Origin: Kiritimatiellia bacterium
GTDB taxonomy: Bacteria; Verrucomicrobiota; Kiritimatiellia; WLWN01
Length of the DNA stretch: 64,000 nt
Assembly: GCA_012103575.1 (NCBI GenBank)
Contig: WLWN01000001.1
Location: 1,988,538-2,052,537, forward strand
Reading direction: 5' to 3'
In this document: positions 18,611-29,186 of the stretch, piece after piece
Layout: each line of letters begins with the position of its first letter
Numbering within the stretch: position 1 is the stretch's first letter
The notes under the pieces: model-generated
Database searches by the model: none
Told to the model about the DNA's origin: nothing
Seen by the model: the letters and a program-made list of their open reading frames with translations, nothing else
Position numbers and translations under genes: made by a program

Positions 18611-20226
18611 TGTGTTTTTGTATGCCGGCTAGGTTTTTTTCCTTCTTTATTCGAGATTCCTTTTCTCGCTTTATCAAGCCAACCTAACATCAGATACCCT
18701 TTCCATTGTTCACGCAGGTCTTTTTCTATTTTGTCGGCTTCATCATTTCGATCTAACAAACGTAAGAGAAATAATAAATTGGCGCCTATACGGATCGAAG
18801 TGGCGGGTGTTACGGCCTGTTGAGATACGAGCGTATAGTGTTCAAGCGCTTCTTTATAAAAACGATTTTTCCCATAGAGTTCTCCCAATTTTTCTCGAAG
18901 AATTAAACTGTCTGTCTCCTGTATTTTTTGCTGACAATACTTGAGAGCGATGGAAAAGAACCCTTCTCGAACGAAAAGATTAATCTTTCGTATATAGGCC
19001 CACTCTACATCTGGGTCGTTATCTTCTTCCAAATGTTGAATTTGCTCATCCAGAGAATACTTAAAGGGGGCATAAAGCGGATCGCCTACCATGGTGATTT
19101 GCCATGATAATACGGGTTGAGCCATATACGCACTTTGAGCAAAGGTATATCCTCTACTCAATCGATCGGAAAATATATCGAGATTAGGCGTATATTGTAG
19201 GTAAGGTTCATCCACAGCTCCGATGGATACACTGCCTCTTTTTGCTAAAAGTGGACCGACCCAATGCTCAGATGTGGATTGGAGCGTTTCAGCGCTGCTG
19301 GAGTGGATATGGTAGACAACGGAGCCCGGCTTAAATTCAAAATCAGGTCGGGCAAAACTTCCAGATAACTCTGAATGATACCACCCCATATATATAGCTA
19401 CGTCTTCTATGGGCATTGAGCTCTCAAATAGATCTTTGGAATAATCCAAAAAACATTCATATCCTTGCTGTTTAAATTGTTGAAAGGCTTTTTGGATCCA
19501 AAAATCACCTATAAAATCATTTCCATACCCGAGACCCCGAGCATCAAAATAAGCGTTCCCTAACAATCCGTATTTTTCTGCACGAACGGCATCATCTATC
19601 ATACGCTTTACGATCATGGGGTCTAGCGCATCTAATCGGGTCGCATAAACGATATAAGGAGCGATGGTATGGTTATTGGGCGTAACAAATTGCCTATAAT
19701 GAGGATTTATGAAAAATCCATTTATTTCATACTGTAGAGGTACCAGCAACAAGGCTAACTCAGAATCAACCGCAGCGCTATTTTTGTGAAAAGGCCTTTT
19801 GAGATAATCAATTAACTTCGCAATGATTTTGAATTTCGTATCTTTAATTCGTAAAGGGACCCCATACACCGATACGATATATGAAACGGATGAACGTGTT
19901 GTCGTCCACCTCGTCCCATGAGATTAGAGGTCTTTTGATTTGATTCGTTTTTGTCTAATCCATTTTTTGTCCCGTAAAAATTTGAGTAAAGGATCTCTTA
20001 AACGGTTTTCGTACTCTGACCGAGTCATCTCCTCGGTAATGGGAAGGTCGAGCACGCACAATTGGTTGGACGAAAGATCTCGAGCGGCCATGTAATAATC
20101 TGCTAATTCAAGAGATGAAGGAATATTTTTGTTAGCGAGAACAATGACAAGATTAGAATCAGGGAATACCCACGAGGAATGAAGAACACCTATGAGGACG
20201 AATATACATTGCAACCATTTATTCAT
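18607..20226 (-). pseudogene. TIGR03790-family secreted protein with one in-frame TAA
   Basis: The reading frame from ATG 20226 to 18607 is continuous for 540 codons except for a TAA at 19924-19926. The N-terminal part has a signal peptide and the family block NLVIVLANKNIPSSLELADYY and MTRSEYENRLRDPLL. The C-terminal part starts with YIVSVYGVPLRI and contains FFINPHYRQF, IVYATRLDALDP, AKYGLLG-like EKYGLLGNAYFDARG, IYMGWYHSE, and WQITMVGDPLYAPF, then TPR-like helices to the end. TIGR03790 proteins are secreted, of unknown function, with a distant caspase/gingipain-like look. An ATG at 19869 could restart the C-terminal 420 residues without a signal peptide. Likely a recent nonsense mutation. 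Confidence 0.75.
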
Positions 20227-20346
20227 GGATTATTCTCGATATGGGATATTGGACACCTAATATTGGTAATATCTAAAACCCGTCGATGAACCTAACAAGA
20301 TCCAGCATCTTCGGCCGCAGGCTGATGGAAGCATCTAGTATCCGGA

Positions 20347-22428
20347 CTAAACCAATAAAGGTGCAATCACTAGCGCTACAACATTCATTAGTTTAATGAG
20401 AATATTAATGGAAGGACCCGCTGTGTCTTTGAAAGGGTCTCCGACGGTATCACCAATCACAGCGGCTTTATGTGCTTCTGAACCTTTACCGCCATACGCT
20501 CCCCCTTCAATATGTTTCTTGGCATTATCCCACACGCCACCGGCGTTGGACATAAACAGAGCCATCATTACCCCAGAAACGGTTACACCGGCTAACACAC
20601 CTCCCAGCATCTCTGCACCCACAAAAAACCCTACTAGTACAGGCGTTAAAATCGCTAACAGTCCAGGCAAGATCATTTCTCGAATCGCAGCCGCTGTTGA
20701 GATATCTACACACTTAGCATATTCTGGTTTACCTGTTCCTTCTAATAGCCCTGCAATCTCTCGGAACTGACGCCGCACTTCTTCGATCATAGCAAATGCG
20801 GCTCTTCCTACAGCCGCCATCGCTAACGAAGAAAACAAAAAGGGTAACATCGCACCCACGAAAAGACCGGCCATCACATAGGGATTGGTCACATCAATGC
20901 GCATGACTGCTTCTGCTTCTGAAACACCTCTGGCAACACGCGTCGCATAGACGGTTTCGCGAAGTGCAGCAAATAAGGCCAATGCTGTAAGCGCTGCAGA
21001 ACCTATGGCAAACCCTTTCCCAATGGCTGCGGTTGTATTCCCAACGGCATCTAGCTTGTCTGTACGTTGCCGAACTTCCGGTTCGAGCTCCGCCATCTCA
21101 GCTAATCCTCCTGCATTATCGGCAATAGGTCCATACGCATCGACTGCCAACTGGATCCCCGTTGTAACAAGCATTCCGAGTGCTGCAATAGCAATGCCAT
21201 AAAGGCCTGCAAAGTTGTAGGAGACGAGTAGAGCAATGACCAATGCAATACTAGGTAATGCGGTCGAAAGCATCCCTGTTCCTAATCCTGAGATAATATT
21301 AGTCGCTGCCCCTGTTTCGGAGGCTTTAGCAATTTTATGGGCAGGACCCTTATTTTCAGCCGTGTAATATTCCGTCAATACACCAATCGCAATCCCCCCG
21401 ATTAAACCGGCAATCGTTGCACCGAATATGCCTATTGCCTGATAGGTCTCTCCACTCAACATAAAACTAGAAGGCGCGAATTTAATAACAAGCGGATAGG
21501 TCAGTATCGCCATCACCAATCCAGCGCCAAACGTTCCCATATTCAGTGCGGTTTGAGGATTTCCACCTTCTTTGGTTCTGACCAAAAAGGTGCCCCCAAT
21601 CGAGATAAGAATGCCCACCGCGGCGATGACTAAAGGGAGGAGAACCAGCTGGATTGAACCCGCGGCCGCGCCTAATACCATCGCACCAACAATCGAGCCT
21701 ACGTAAGATTCAAAAAGATCAGCGCCCATACCCGCTACATCGCCTACATTATCTCCCACATTATCTGCGATGGTTGCTGGATTCCTGGGATCATCTTCCG
21801 GAATCCCAGCTTCCACTTTACCCACTAAATCAGCTCCCACGTCCGCTGCTTTTGTATAGATTCCACCTCCTACACGCGCAAAAAATGCAATGGAACTAGC
21901 ACCTAAAGAAAACCCTGAAAGAATGGGCAATACTTGGGTTCGTAAGACTTCTGTTGTGTCACCTATAGTACAGGTGTATATAATGAATAATGTGGATAAC
22001 CCCATCACCCCAAGGCCTACGACACATAATCCCATCACAGTCCCGCCAGAAAAAGCGACTTGAAGCGCTTGAGCAAGACCTGTACGAGCCGCATGGGTGG
22101 TTCGCATATTAGCGGATGTAGCGACCCGCATACCGAAAAAACCTGCTAGTGCAGAACAAAAGGCCCCTCCAACAAAAGAGACAGCAACTAGTTTTAAAGC
22201 GCCTTCATTCTTTACAGCTAATAAAGCCGCGACAATGACAACAAACAGGCCCAGCACTCTATATTCACGCGAAAGAAAAGCCATGGCCCCTTGCCGAACC
22301 GCCAGACCGATTTCTTGCATTCGTTCTGTGCCAGGATCTTGTTTGTTAACCCAAGCTGACTTTATAAAAGCGAAAACTAACGCCGCCGCTCCACAACTTA
22401 CCACCATATACAAAAGATTATAATCCAT
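20347..22428 (-). CDS. hppA: Membrane-bound ion-translocating pyrophosphatase (K+-dependent type)
   Basis: A 693-residue membrane protein with about 16 hydrophobic segments. It couples hydrolysis of cytoplasmic pyrophosphate to H+ or Na+ export. The pyrophosphate site is seen as [19 protein letters not shown] followed by [20 protein letters not shown], and a second acidic set near [16 protein letters not shown] at the C-terminus. The segment [18 protein letters not shown] has Ala where K+-independent enzymes carry Lys, which points to the K+-dependent subfamily; that subfamily contains both H+ and Na+ pumps. A good AAGGAAAG ribosome binding site precedes ATG 22428. It is monocistronic. Confidence 0.95.
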   Translation of the reverse strand: MDYNLLYMVVSCGAAALVFAFIKSAWVNKQDPGTERMQEIGLAVRQGAMAFLSREYRVLGLFVVIVAALLAVKNEGALKLVAVSFVGGAFCSALAGFFGMRVATSANMRTTHAARTGLAQALQVAFSGGTVMGLCVVGLGVMGLSTLFIIYTCTIGDTTEVLRTQVLPILSGFSLGASSIAFFARVGGGIYTKAADVGADLVGKVEAGIPEDDPRNPATIADNVGDNVGDVAGMGADLFESYVGSIVGAMVLGAAAGSIQLVLLPLVIAAVGILISIGGTFLVRTKEGGNPQTALNMGTFGAGLVMAILTYPLVIKFAPSSFMLSGETYQAIGIFGATIAGLIGGIAIGVLTEYYTAENKGPAHKIAKASETGAATNIISGLGTGMLSTALPSIALVIALLVSYNFAGLYGIAIAALGMLVTTGIQLAVDAYGPIADNAGGLAEMAELEPEVRQRTDKLDAVGNTTAAIGKGFAIGSAALTALALFAALRETVYATRVARGVSEAEAVMRIDVTNPYVMAGLFVGAMLPFLFSSLAMAAVGRAAFAMIEEVRRQFREIAGLLEGTGKPEYAKCVDISTAAAIREMILPGLLAILTPVLVGFFVGAEMLGGVLAGVTVSGVMMALFMSNAGGVWDNAKKHIEGGAYGGKGSEAHKAAVIGDTVGDPFKDTAGPSINILIKLMNVVALVIAPLLV

Positions 22429-22642
22429 CTCGCTTTCCTTTCTTCACACTCCTATTTACATAACTATAAACTCAAAATAAGGGTCGCTAGTATAAGAAGA
22501 GAGCAACAACTGTCAACCGCGAAAACAGAAGTAAAAGCCAAGAAATACAGACTGAGTCTTCGTTTATAATCCAGCAGGAATGCAATGGGGAGTTGATACC
22601 ATAACTTGAGTTAAGAAAATTTTTTAGAGTCATTCGAACCGT

Positions 22643-23302
22643 TTGCGCGATGACTTAAAGGGTGGTAACGTATACTCGTGTACACAACACAAACAGGATA
22701 AGGGTTTCTCCAAACCACAATTGCATTTTATATGGTCCATGATTGCGACTTTCACGCTCTTTTTAGGATTAATTGCCGGGTATTATATTGATCCTAATCC
22801 CACCTCAAGTGCTAGCGGAAAGGCCCCGAATACAGCTAAATGCATTGGCGTATTAGACGGAGACACTATTAAAGTAGAATGGAACGGCAACATCGAAAAT
22901 GTACGTATACTCGGAATCGATTGTCCTGAAACAAAAAAGAACTCAAGGTTTAAACAGCAACTAAAAAAAATGGGTATCAAAGAGATAGAACTGATTACCT
23001 ACGGAAAAATTGCTAAAAAAACTTCCAAAAATTGGTTATTTAATTTTAATGTACGTCTTGTCTTTCCTTCAGATGATGTAAAACGAAATTCGTTTGGTAG
23101 ATTATTGGCCTATGTAGAACAACAAGGTGTTGACATCGGAGAACGACTTTTATTAGGTGGAAATGCCATGCTCGCAGAATGGGAACATCCTCGTTGGAAA
23201 ACCTATGAACTCTTTCAAAAAGAAGCTATAAAAAATAAAAAAGGTATTTGGAGAACTTATGTGCCTCCGCCCAAAAAACGTTCAGGGAAACAAAAAAGAT
23301 GA
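22643..23302 (+). CDS. Thermonuclease-like (SNase) protein, membrane anchored
   Basis: A 219-residue protein with one membrane segment (residues 29-48, IWSMIATFTLFLGLIAGYYI) and then a staphylococcal-nuclease-like domain. Motifs are CIGVLDGDTIKVEWNG, VRILGIDCPETK with the catalytic-type Arg and Asp, FGRLLAYVE, and the final KKGIW. Members cleave DNA and RNA with Ca2+. The anchor suggests it works on the outer face of the inner membrane. It overlaps leuB by four bases (ATGA), although the two functions are unrelated. A basic, Pro-rich tail ends the protein. Confidence 0.85.
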   Translation: MRDDLKGGNVYSCTQHKQDKGFSKPQLHFIWSMIATFTLFLGLIAGYYIDPNPTSSASGKAPNTAKCIGVLDGDTIKVEWNGNIENVRILGIDCPETKKNSRFKQQLKKMGIKEIELITYGKIAKKTSKNWLFNFNVRLVFPSDDVKRNSFGRLLAYVEQQGVDIGERLLLGGNAMLAEWEHPRWKTYELFQKEAIKNKKGIWRTYVPPPKKRSGKQKR

Positions 23303-24381
23303 AAACCTATAAACTCGTTATTTTACCCGGTGATGGTATCGGCCCAGAAGTCATGGATCAGGCGGTTCGCCTTCTTAGCCAAGTCAGTTCAAAAGAAGGG
23401 TTCAACCTTGAACTCACCACAGAATCCGCGGGCGGAGTCGCCATTGACCAGTACGGTCATCCTTTGCCGGATGAAATCCTTGAAAGATGCAAAAAAGCCC
23501 ATGCCGTGCTTCTTGGAGCTGTTGGGGGTCCGAAATGGGATCATTTAACCGGCGAACTTCGGCCGGAAAGTGGATTGCTAAAACTGAGAAAATCACTAGG
23601 TGTTTTTGCCAATTTGCGTCCAGTATCCATCCCCGACTCTTTAGCGGAAGCATCCCCACTTCGAACAGAAATAGCTCAAGGAACAGACCTCCTCGTGGTC
23701 CGAGAACTTACAGGTGGGATTTACTTTGGCGAACCCAAAGGACGCGCCGGAACAGGGGTATCAGAAGAAGGCTATAATACGATGCGTTATACCGCTGAAG
23801 AAATAGAACGTGTCACCCGCATTGCTTTTGAATGGGCAAAAAAACGAAGGGGTGAGGTAACCTCCGTTGATAAAGCAAACGTATTAGTGGTTTCACAGTT
23901 ATGGCGAGATATTACAACAAAGGTCCATCGTGAAGAATTTCCCCATATCAAACTTTCTCATATGTATGTTGATAACGTCGCCATGCAATTGGTCCTGAAT
24001 CCAAAGCAGTTTGATGTCATCGTTACCGGAAACTTATTTGGTGATATTCTGTCAGACGCCGCAGCGACATTAGGGGGATCCTTGGGGCTTCTTCCTTCTG
24101 CTAGTGTTGGTGGACCCGTTGGTCTTTTTGAACCCGTACATGGAAGCGCCCCTGATATTGCCGGAGAAGGAAAGGCGAATCCTATTGCCATGATCCTAAG
24201 CGTTTCCATGATGCTTGATCACCTAGGCGAATCAAAAGCAGCTCAAGCCATACGAACAAGCGTGCAAGAAATCCTCGCAACGGGTGTACGTACTGGAGAT
24301 CTGCGGAGAGAAGGACTGCAACATGTGAACACGTCGAAGATGGGAGGACTCATTTGCGAGAGAACCCTAGCTCTTTTATAA
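23299..24381 (+). CDS. leuB: 3-isopropylmalate dehydrogenase
   Basis: A 360-residue NAD-dependent enzyme that oxidises and decarboxylates 3-isopropylmalate in leucine synthesis. Visible family features are ILPGDGIGPEVM at the N-terminus, VLLGAVGGPKWDH, ELTGGIYFGEPKGR, the active-site region VDKANVLVVSQLWRD, VTGNLFGDILSDAAA (metal-binding Asp residues) and the NAD-binding LFEPVHGSAPDIAGEGKANPIA. I chose ATG 23299 because it gives the family N-terminus and overlaps the preceding stop as ATGA. A longer in-frame start at 23248 lies within the nuclease gene. Other leu genes are not in the window. Confidence 0.96.
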   Translation: MKTYKLVILPGDGIGPEVMDQAVRLLSQVSSKEGFNLELTTESAGGVAIDQYGHPLPDEILERCKKAHAVLLGAVGGPKWDHLTGELRPESGLLKLRKSLGVFANLRPVSIPDSLAEASPLRTEIAQGTDLLVVRELTGGIYFGEPKGRAGTGVSEEGYNTMRYTAEEIERVTRIAFEWAKKRRGEVTSVDKANVLVVSQLWRDITTKVHREEFPHIKLSHMYVDNVAMQLVLNPKQFDVIVTGNLFGDILSDAAATLGGSLGLLPSASVGGPVGLFEPVHGSAPDIAGEGKANPIAMILSVSMMLDHLGESKAAQAIRTSVQEILATGVRTGDLRREGLQHVNTSKMGGLICERTLALL

Positions 24382-24446
24382 GACTAGTGTCAATTCAACG
24401 ACCGAATACCCTGTCTAACGTTGGAACATTGTTAAACAGACTTCTT

Positions 24447-26444
24447 ATGAAAAAAACGTTTTTTCTTATTTCTCTACTTCTGTGTATTTTTGCCCTAGAC
24501 GCTTTAGCAGGCAGAATTCCCTCCGAATACATTACCCGAGGTCCATACATCCAAATGACAACAACGGGTTCTGTCACTGTTATCTGGCGTAGTTCAAAAC
24601 GCATCGAACCTAAACTTCTTTATATAGACCCAAATGGGCCAATGAAAGAAATAGCTGGTAAAGAGAACTTTTCAATACGTACACTTTTCTCACCCCCCCC
24701 AACACATCAAAGACCCTCTCCAAAAGATGGTAGTCGTTTCGTTATGGAATATGAAGCGCCTATTACGAGTCTTAGTCCCAATACCACCTATTACTACGCC
24801 ATCTACGATGGGAACAAACTCCTTGCGGGTGATCATTCCAGCTATTATTTCAAAACTCATCCCACAAAAGAATCGACGACCGACCTCCGCATTTGGGCTT
24901 TAGGCGATTCTGGAACAGGCAAAAAACAGGCGCGACGCGTTTTCAATGGCATGAAAAAATATACCTCAAAGCAACAACGCCTCCCCGATCTTTTTATTCA
25001 TACCGGTGACATGGCCTATGAGGACGGAACAGACCCAGAATTCCAAACAAAGTTCTTTAATGTATACCAGGAGATCCTGAAAAATACCCCGGTCTGGCTG
25101 ACCCTGGGAAATCATGAAGGACATACTTCCGATAGTCTTAAGGGCATAGGTCCTTACTATGACACTTTTGTTTTGCCGACCCAAGGCGAAGCAGGAGGCA
25201 TCGCCTCAGAGACAGAAGCGTATTATGCTTTTGATTATGGTCGTGTACATTTCATCGTACTGGAATCCTATGCACTCGATCGAACACCCACAGGAGAAAT
25301 GGCTCAATGGTTAGAAAAAGATCTTTACCATATAGATACGGATTGGATTATTGCCTATTGGCATCATCCTCCTTACACCAAAGGGTCCTATAACAGCGAC
25401 ATGGACCGAAGACAGACAGAGATGCGAACGCATATCATGCCTATTCTTGAACAAGGGGGTGTGGACCTTGTATTAACAGGGCATTCTCACATATACGAAA
25501 GATCAATGCTAATCAATGGGGCGACTTCCACACCCACGATTGTCGAAGGAGTCATTCTCGATGATGGTCCAGGCAATCCCTACAAAAAGAGTAAAGGAAT
25601 CCATCCCCATCACGGAACCGTATGTGTTGTATTAGGCAATGGGGGGGCAGCGATGTACCGTATTGGCACCATGCCCATCATGAGACAAACACTGGTTGAA
25701 TACGGATCGCTCATTATAGATATAAAAGGTCCCAGGTTGATCGCCCGTATGATTGACCGTAAAGGAAAGATCCGTGACCAATTTGGAATCACTAAAGAAG
25801 GAGATATTAAAAATATACCTATAGCCGATTCTTGGAAACCGATAGGCCCGGGCTTTTTACCTGAGCTCAACGTATTTATCCATACATGCCAGATTAAAAT
25901 TCAGTCTTTTGCCAAATGGGAAGACGAGGAGATTCGGTATACATTAGACGGAACCGATCCGTCCACAAATGCACCTCTGTATACGACCCCTTTCACGATC
26001 AACAAGACAAGAACCATAAAGACACGGGTCTTTTCAAAAGACCGAAAAAAAATTAGCCCTGTCACGACCCAAACCTATACAAAATACAAAAGAAAACTAC
26101 CTGAACCGATATATATCAAAATAAAACCGGGTTTACGTGTTCATGTGTATACCGGGAAATGGAACACCTTGCCCGACTTTAAAAAATTAAAACCCGTTGC
26201 GGTAAAAACCGTTTCAAATATCAGCACAGAAGTAACACATCAAAAGGATTATTTTGGGCTCAAATTCTCCGGATTCATAAAAGTTCCTGCTGACGGAATG
26301 TATGCTTTTCATCTCAACTCAGATTCCAGAAGTAAATTGTATATAGGAAATAAAGAAATAACTAATCATATAGGACTTAAAAAAGGACTACATCCTGAAT
26401 CCGTCAGACAAAATCTGACGATTTTTCATTACCTGTTGGGCTAA
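24447..26444 (+). pseudogene. Secreted metallophosphoesterase with chitobiase-like and PA14 domains, 3' end cut by IS1380
   Basis: Signal peptide (residues 1-22), then a fibronectin-like N-terminal domain as in purple acid phosphatases. The phosphoesterase core follows: GDSGTGKKQ, HTGDMAYEDG, LGNHEGH, YWHHPPYTKG, LTGHSHIYERS. After it come a chitobiase C-terminal-like module (RYTLDGTDPSTNAPLYTTP) and a PA14 domain (GLRVHVYTGKW, FSGFIKVPADGMYAFHLNSDSRSKLYIG). IS1380 copy 2 begins at 26394, so the last residues are element-encoded. Right of the element at 27950 an in-frame IRQKIYTGKGF looks like the lost PA14 tail. The catalytic domain is intact, so a truncated but active enzyme is possible. 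ATG 24447 is chosen for the signal peptide. Confidence 0.82.
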
Positions 26445-27948
26445 AGCGGGGAGGATACCCGTATTCAAACAAACAACCCCACCCCAACAGGTGTGTATAT
26501 GAAACAATATAAAATAAAGACTGGCAAGGGCGAACTCAACAGCACAAGCGGAAATCATCTTTGCAGCCTGCTGCTTGAGGATCATGCTCAACGGATTCTT
26601 CCCTCCAATTTTCAACCACGCCGCTCCGATGCGATCTCTGATCGGGAGATCCTCCTTACCCAGATCGGCTTACTTTGCAACGGTCGAACCGATTTCAATG
26701 ATATCGACCTGTACCGGGGTGATGAGATTTTTATGAATGCCTTTGGACTTAAAAAGGGGAGTTAAAAAGGTAGCCTCTGAGCCGATGTTCCGACGTCGTT
26801 CCGACGACCTGCCCTCAGCCAGAACCCATGTGGGGCTACGCAAACTCAACACCGAACTTCTTTCCTCGGGCCCCTTTGGCTAGGTAGATGTCGAAGGGCT
26901 TGATCTTGTTCCCGTCGATATCGATGTGAGCCCTTTGGATCACTCAGGCTCTTCGAAAGAAGGCGTTTCCTACACCTAGAAGGGCCATGATGGTTACGCC
27001 CCGATATTTGCCTATGTGGGCACTCAAGGCCACATGCTTGAGTGCGAACTTCGACCCGGTAAACAACATTGTCAGTCGGGAACGACCGCGTTTATTGCCC
27101 GCAGCGTTGAAACGCTCCAAACCCTGGGCCTGGGTGGAAAATGTTTGCTTCGGCTTGATAGTGGCAACGCTGCGGCCGATAACTTCGACGCTTTTGGGGA
27201 TCATTGTTTTATCGTAAAGTGAAATCCTCGCCGCGAATGTCCTGAACAAATGCTGGCCCTTGCACGCCGAGTTGGAGACAAACAAGACAGTCGTGAAGGC
27301 AAGAACGTTTACACAGGCTTTTTCGATCATTTCCATCCCGGTGATGACCAAAACCACCCTTGTGTCCCGGTGGCCTTCGAAGTGATTGAACGCACCATCG
27401 ATATCGATGGTCAGAAACTTCTGGTTCCTAAACTTGAGATGAACACCTGGTGGACGAACTTCTCTTGTCGTGCCAAGACGGTGCTAGATCTCTATCATGG
27501 ACATGGCCCCAGCGAGCAGTACCATAGTGAACTCAAAAGCGATCTTGATGTTGAGCGATTGCCTTCGGGGAGACTCTGTGCCAATAAGATTATTCTGTTA
27601 TGCGCCATGGTGGCCTTCAACCTATTGCGCGGTTCGATTGGTCCGCCACGCCGGACGAATTGAACTTCACTTTGGCAAGCGTTGTCGCTGGTTTGAAGTG
27701 ATACAAGATATTGCCCATTCCTTCGCATAGCCCTCCGTGCACCTTTAACAATACTCTAAGGCGACTGCCCAAGGAGGCCTACACCCCAAAAATGGCCAAA
27801 TCAGAGTGAATCTGACCTGTACGCTCAAAAAATTCATCAGGGTGATACTTGCCGGTCCCAATCTGCCCAAAAGCAAGCATCTCAAGGAAAAAGTTTTCAA
27901 CTTTTGAGCCCCAAAACGCCTTCCGAAGCGATAGCTGACAGATTCAGG
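26394..27948 (+). mobile_element. IS1380-family element, copy 2 (internal 105-bp deletion)
   Basis: Ends are CCTGAATCCGTCAG (26394-26407) and CTGACAGATTCAGG (27935-27948), the right one with one change. It is 1555 bp, exactly 105 bp shorter than copy 1. The missing part is bounded in copy 1 by two direct ATTGCGCGGT repeats, so it was probably lost by slippage or recombination. Flanks TACAT and TATAC do not form a clean target duplication. It interrupts the metallophosphoesterase gene. Confidence 0.85.
26493..27730 (+). pseudogene. IS1380-type transposase (copy 2), multiple lesions
   Basis: It shares with copy 1 the +1 shift after FGLKKGS (about 26762) and the TAG after SSGPFG (about 26881). 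It adds a TAG within SYT-KGHDGY (about 26977) and a frame change near 27220. The 105-base deletion removes 35 residues before VRLVRHAGRIELHF. No complete transposase can be made. Confidence 0.8.
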
Positions 27949-28019
27949 TATACGTCAAAAAATATATACAGGGAAAGGCTTTTTTATATCTTGCAACTTT
28001 CTTGTCTTACACCCTTTTC

Positions 28020-29105
28020 TTATTGAACCCATCCCCAGCTTTTCTTAAAGGGCCAATAAATCGCAAATGCTTCTCCGACAATATTTTTTTCAGGAACCGC
28101 TCCAAAAAACCTTCCGTCCTTGCTATTCCGTGAATTATCACCTAATGGGAAATATTCTGAGTCACTAAGCGTTAACTGGGCACTAGACGTCTTCAATAAG
28201 GCTGGGTCTTGCGGTTGAGACCTTGGCAACGTGTAGCCGTGATACCCTTCTTCTTCTACAATACGCGTAAAGGGATATGGCTCTGTCATCTTCTCCCCGT
28301 TAATAAGGAGATAGGGAGGATGAATAGAGACGGTATCACTGGGCAATCCCGCAAGACGTTTTATGTAAAATGTGTTTTCTCGTGTTCCGGGTATATCTTT
28401 TGTGCTAAAAACAAATATGTTACCTCTTTTAGGCTTTGAAAAATTATACACGATTTTATTCACCAAAATATGATCGCCCGCTCTTTTGATTCCTGAAGCC
28501 AGTACGTGCCCCTTTTTTACAGACTGACCCTGGGTAACATGAAGATGCATATTCTGTTCAATGATATGAGGGCCTACACGACCATTAATATAGACGGCAA
28601 TCTTTCCATCGTATGTATTGTATAAGCTTACCGGTCCGGCCTCTTTTGCTTTTACGTCGACATACCGTTTCCCAAGTATTACAAATTTGAAAATATTGAG
28701 CGGAAATCGATCGGAGACCATCTGCTCTGCTTGTGGTTCATACGTGATCCCGTACAGGGTTGGCTGCATAGAGCCTGTAGGGATTTTGAACGGTTGGAAA
28801 AAATAAGCCCTGATGGCCATAACCACCACCAAAACAACAACAACAAACTCTGCCCAATCTTTCCATTTCCGATGTTTGTCGTTCGGATAAAAATCAGACA
28901 TACATTGAGCTAGATCTTCTGCGGCTGCATCAATCTGTTCGAACGCCTTTTGTCTCCACAGGTTTTGGAGGGTCTCCTCTGCTTCAGTCAACTTTTTTAA
29001 AATTTCAGGAGCGGCTATATCACATCTCATATGACGCACACGCTTTGCTTCATGTAAAAGTTCCTGTACAGCTTGTCTGAGTCTACGACGTTCAAAATAG
29101 TTCAT
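28020..29105 (-). CDS. lepB: Signal peptidase I
   Basis: About 361 residues. An N-terminal cytoplasmic helical region of about 75 residues, rich in Arg, Glu and Lys, precedes a single membrane segment (FVVVVLVVVMAIRAYFF). The catalytic Ser lies in IPTGSMQPTL and the general-base Lys in DHILVNKIVYNF. Box D/E regions YIKRLAGLPSD and FPLGDNSRNSKDGR follow. It cleaves signal peptides from exported proteins at the outer face of the inner membrane. The large insert between the Ser and Lys motifs (about 100 residues) is longer than in E. coli-like enzymes. I chose ATG 29105 because the alternative at 29141 lies inside a hairpin. It follows lepA on the same strand. Confidence 0.93.
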   Translation of the reverse strand: MNYFERRRLRQAVQELLHEAKRVRHMRCDIAAPEILKKLTEAEETLQNLWRQKAFEQIDAAAEDLAQCMSDFYPNDKHRKWKDWAEFVVVVLVVVMAIRAYFFQPFKIPTGSMQPTLYGITYEPQAEQMVSDRFPLNIFKFVILGKRYVDVKAKEAGPVSLYNTYDGKIAVYINGRVGPHIIEQNMHLHVTQGQSVKKGHVLASGIKRAGDHILVNKIVYNFSKPKRGNIFVFSTKDIPGTRENTFYIKRLAGLPSDTVSIHPPYLLINGEKMTEPYPFTRIVEEEGYHGYTLPRSQPQDPALLKTSSAQLTLSDSEYFPLGDNSRNSKDGRFFGAVPEKNIVGEAFAIYWPFKKSWGWVQ

Positions 29106-29114
29106 AATGAATGA

Positions 29115-29176
29115 GTCAAAGGTCTGAAAATCGAAAGTCACGTATGCTTTCGACTTTGGACTTTTAGACCTTTGAC
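29115..29176. repeat. Long hairpin between lepA and lepB
   Basis: GTCAAAGGTCTGAAAA..CGAAAG at 29115-29137 faces CTTTCG..TTTTAGACCTTTGAC at 29149-29176. The stem is interrupted by a short mismatch. It ends 10 bases before the lepB start codon in the minus-strand transcript and sits just after the lepA stop, so it could set the relative amount of lepB product. Confidence 0.6.
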
Positions 29177-29186
29177 CCTCCTTTCT

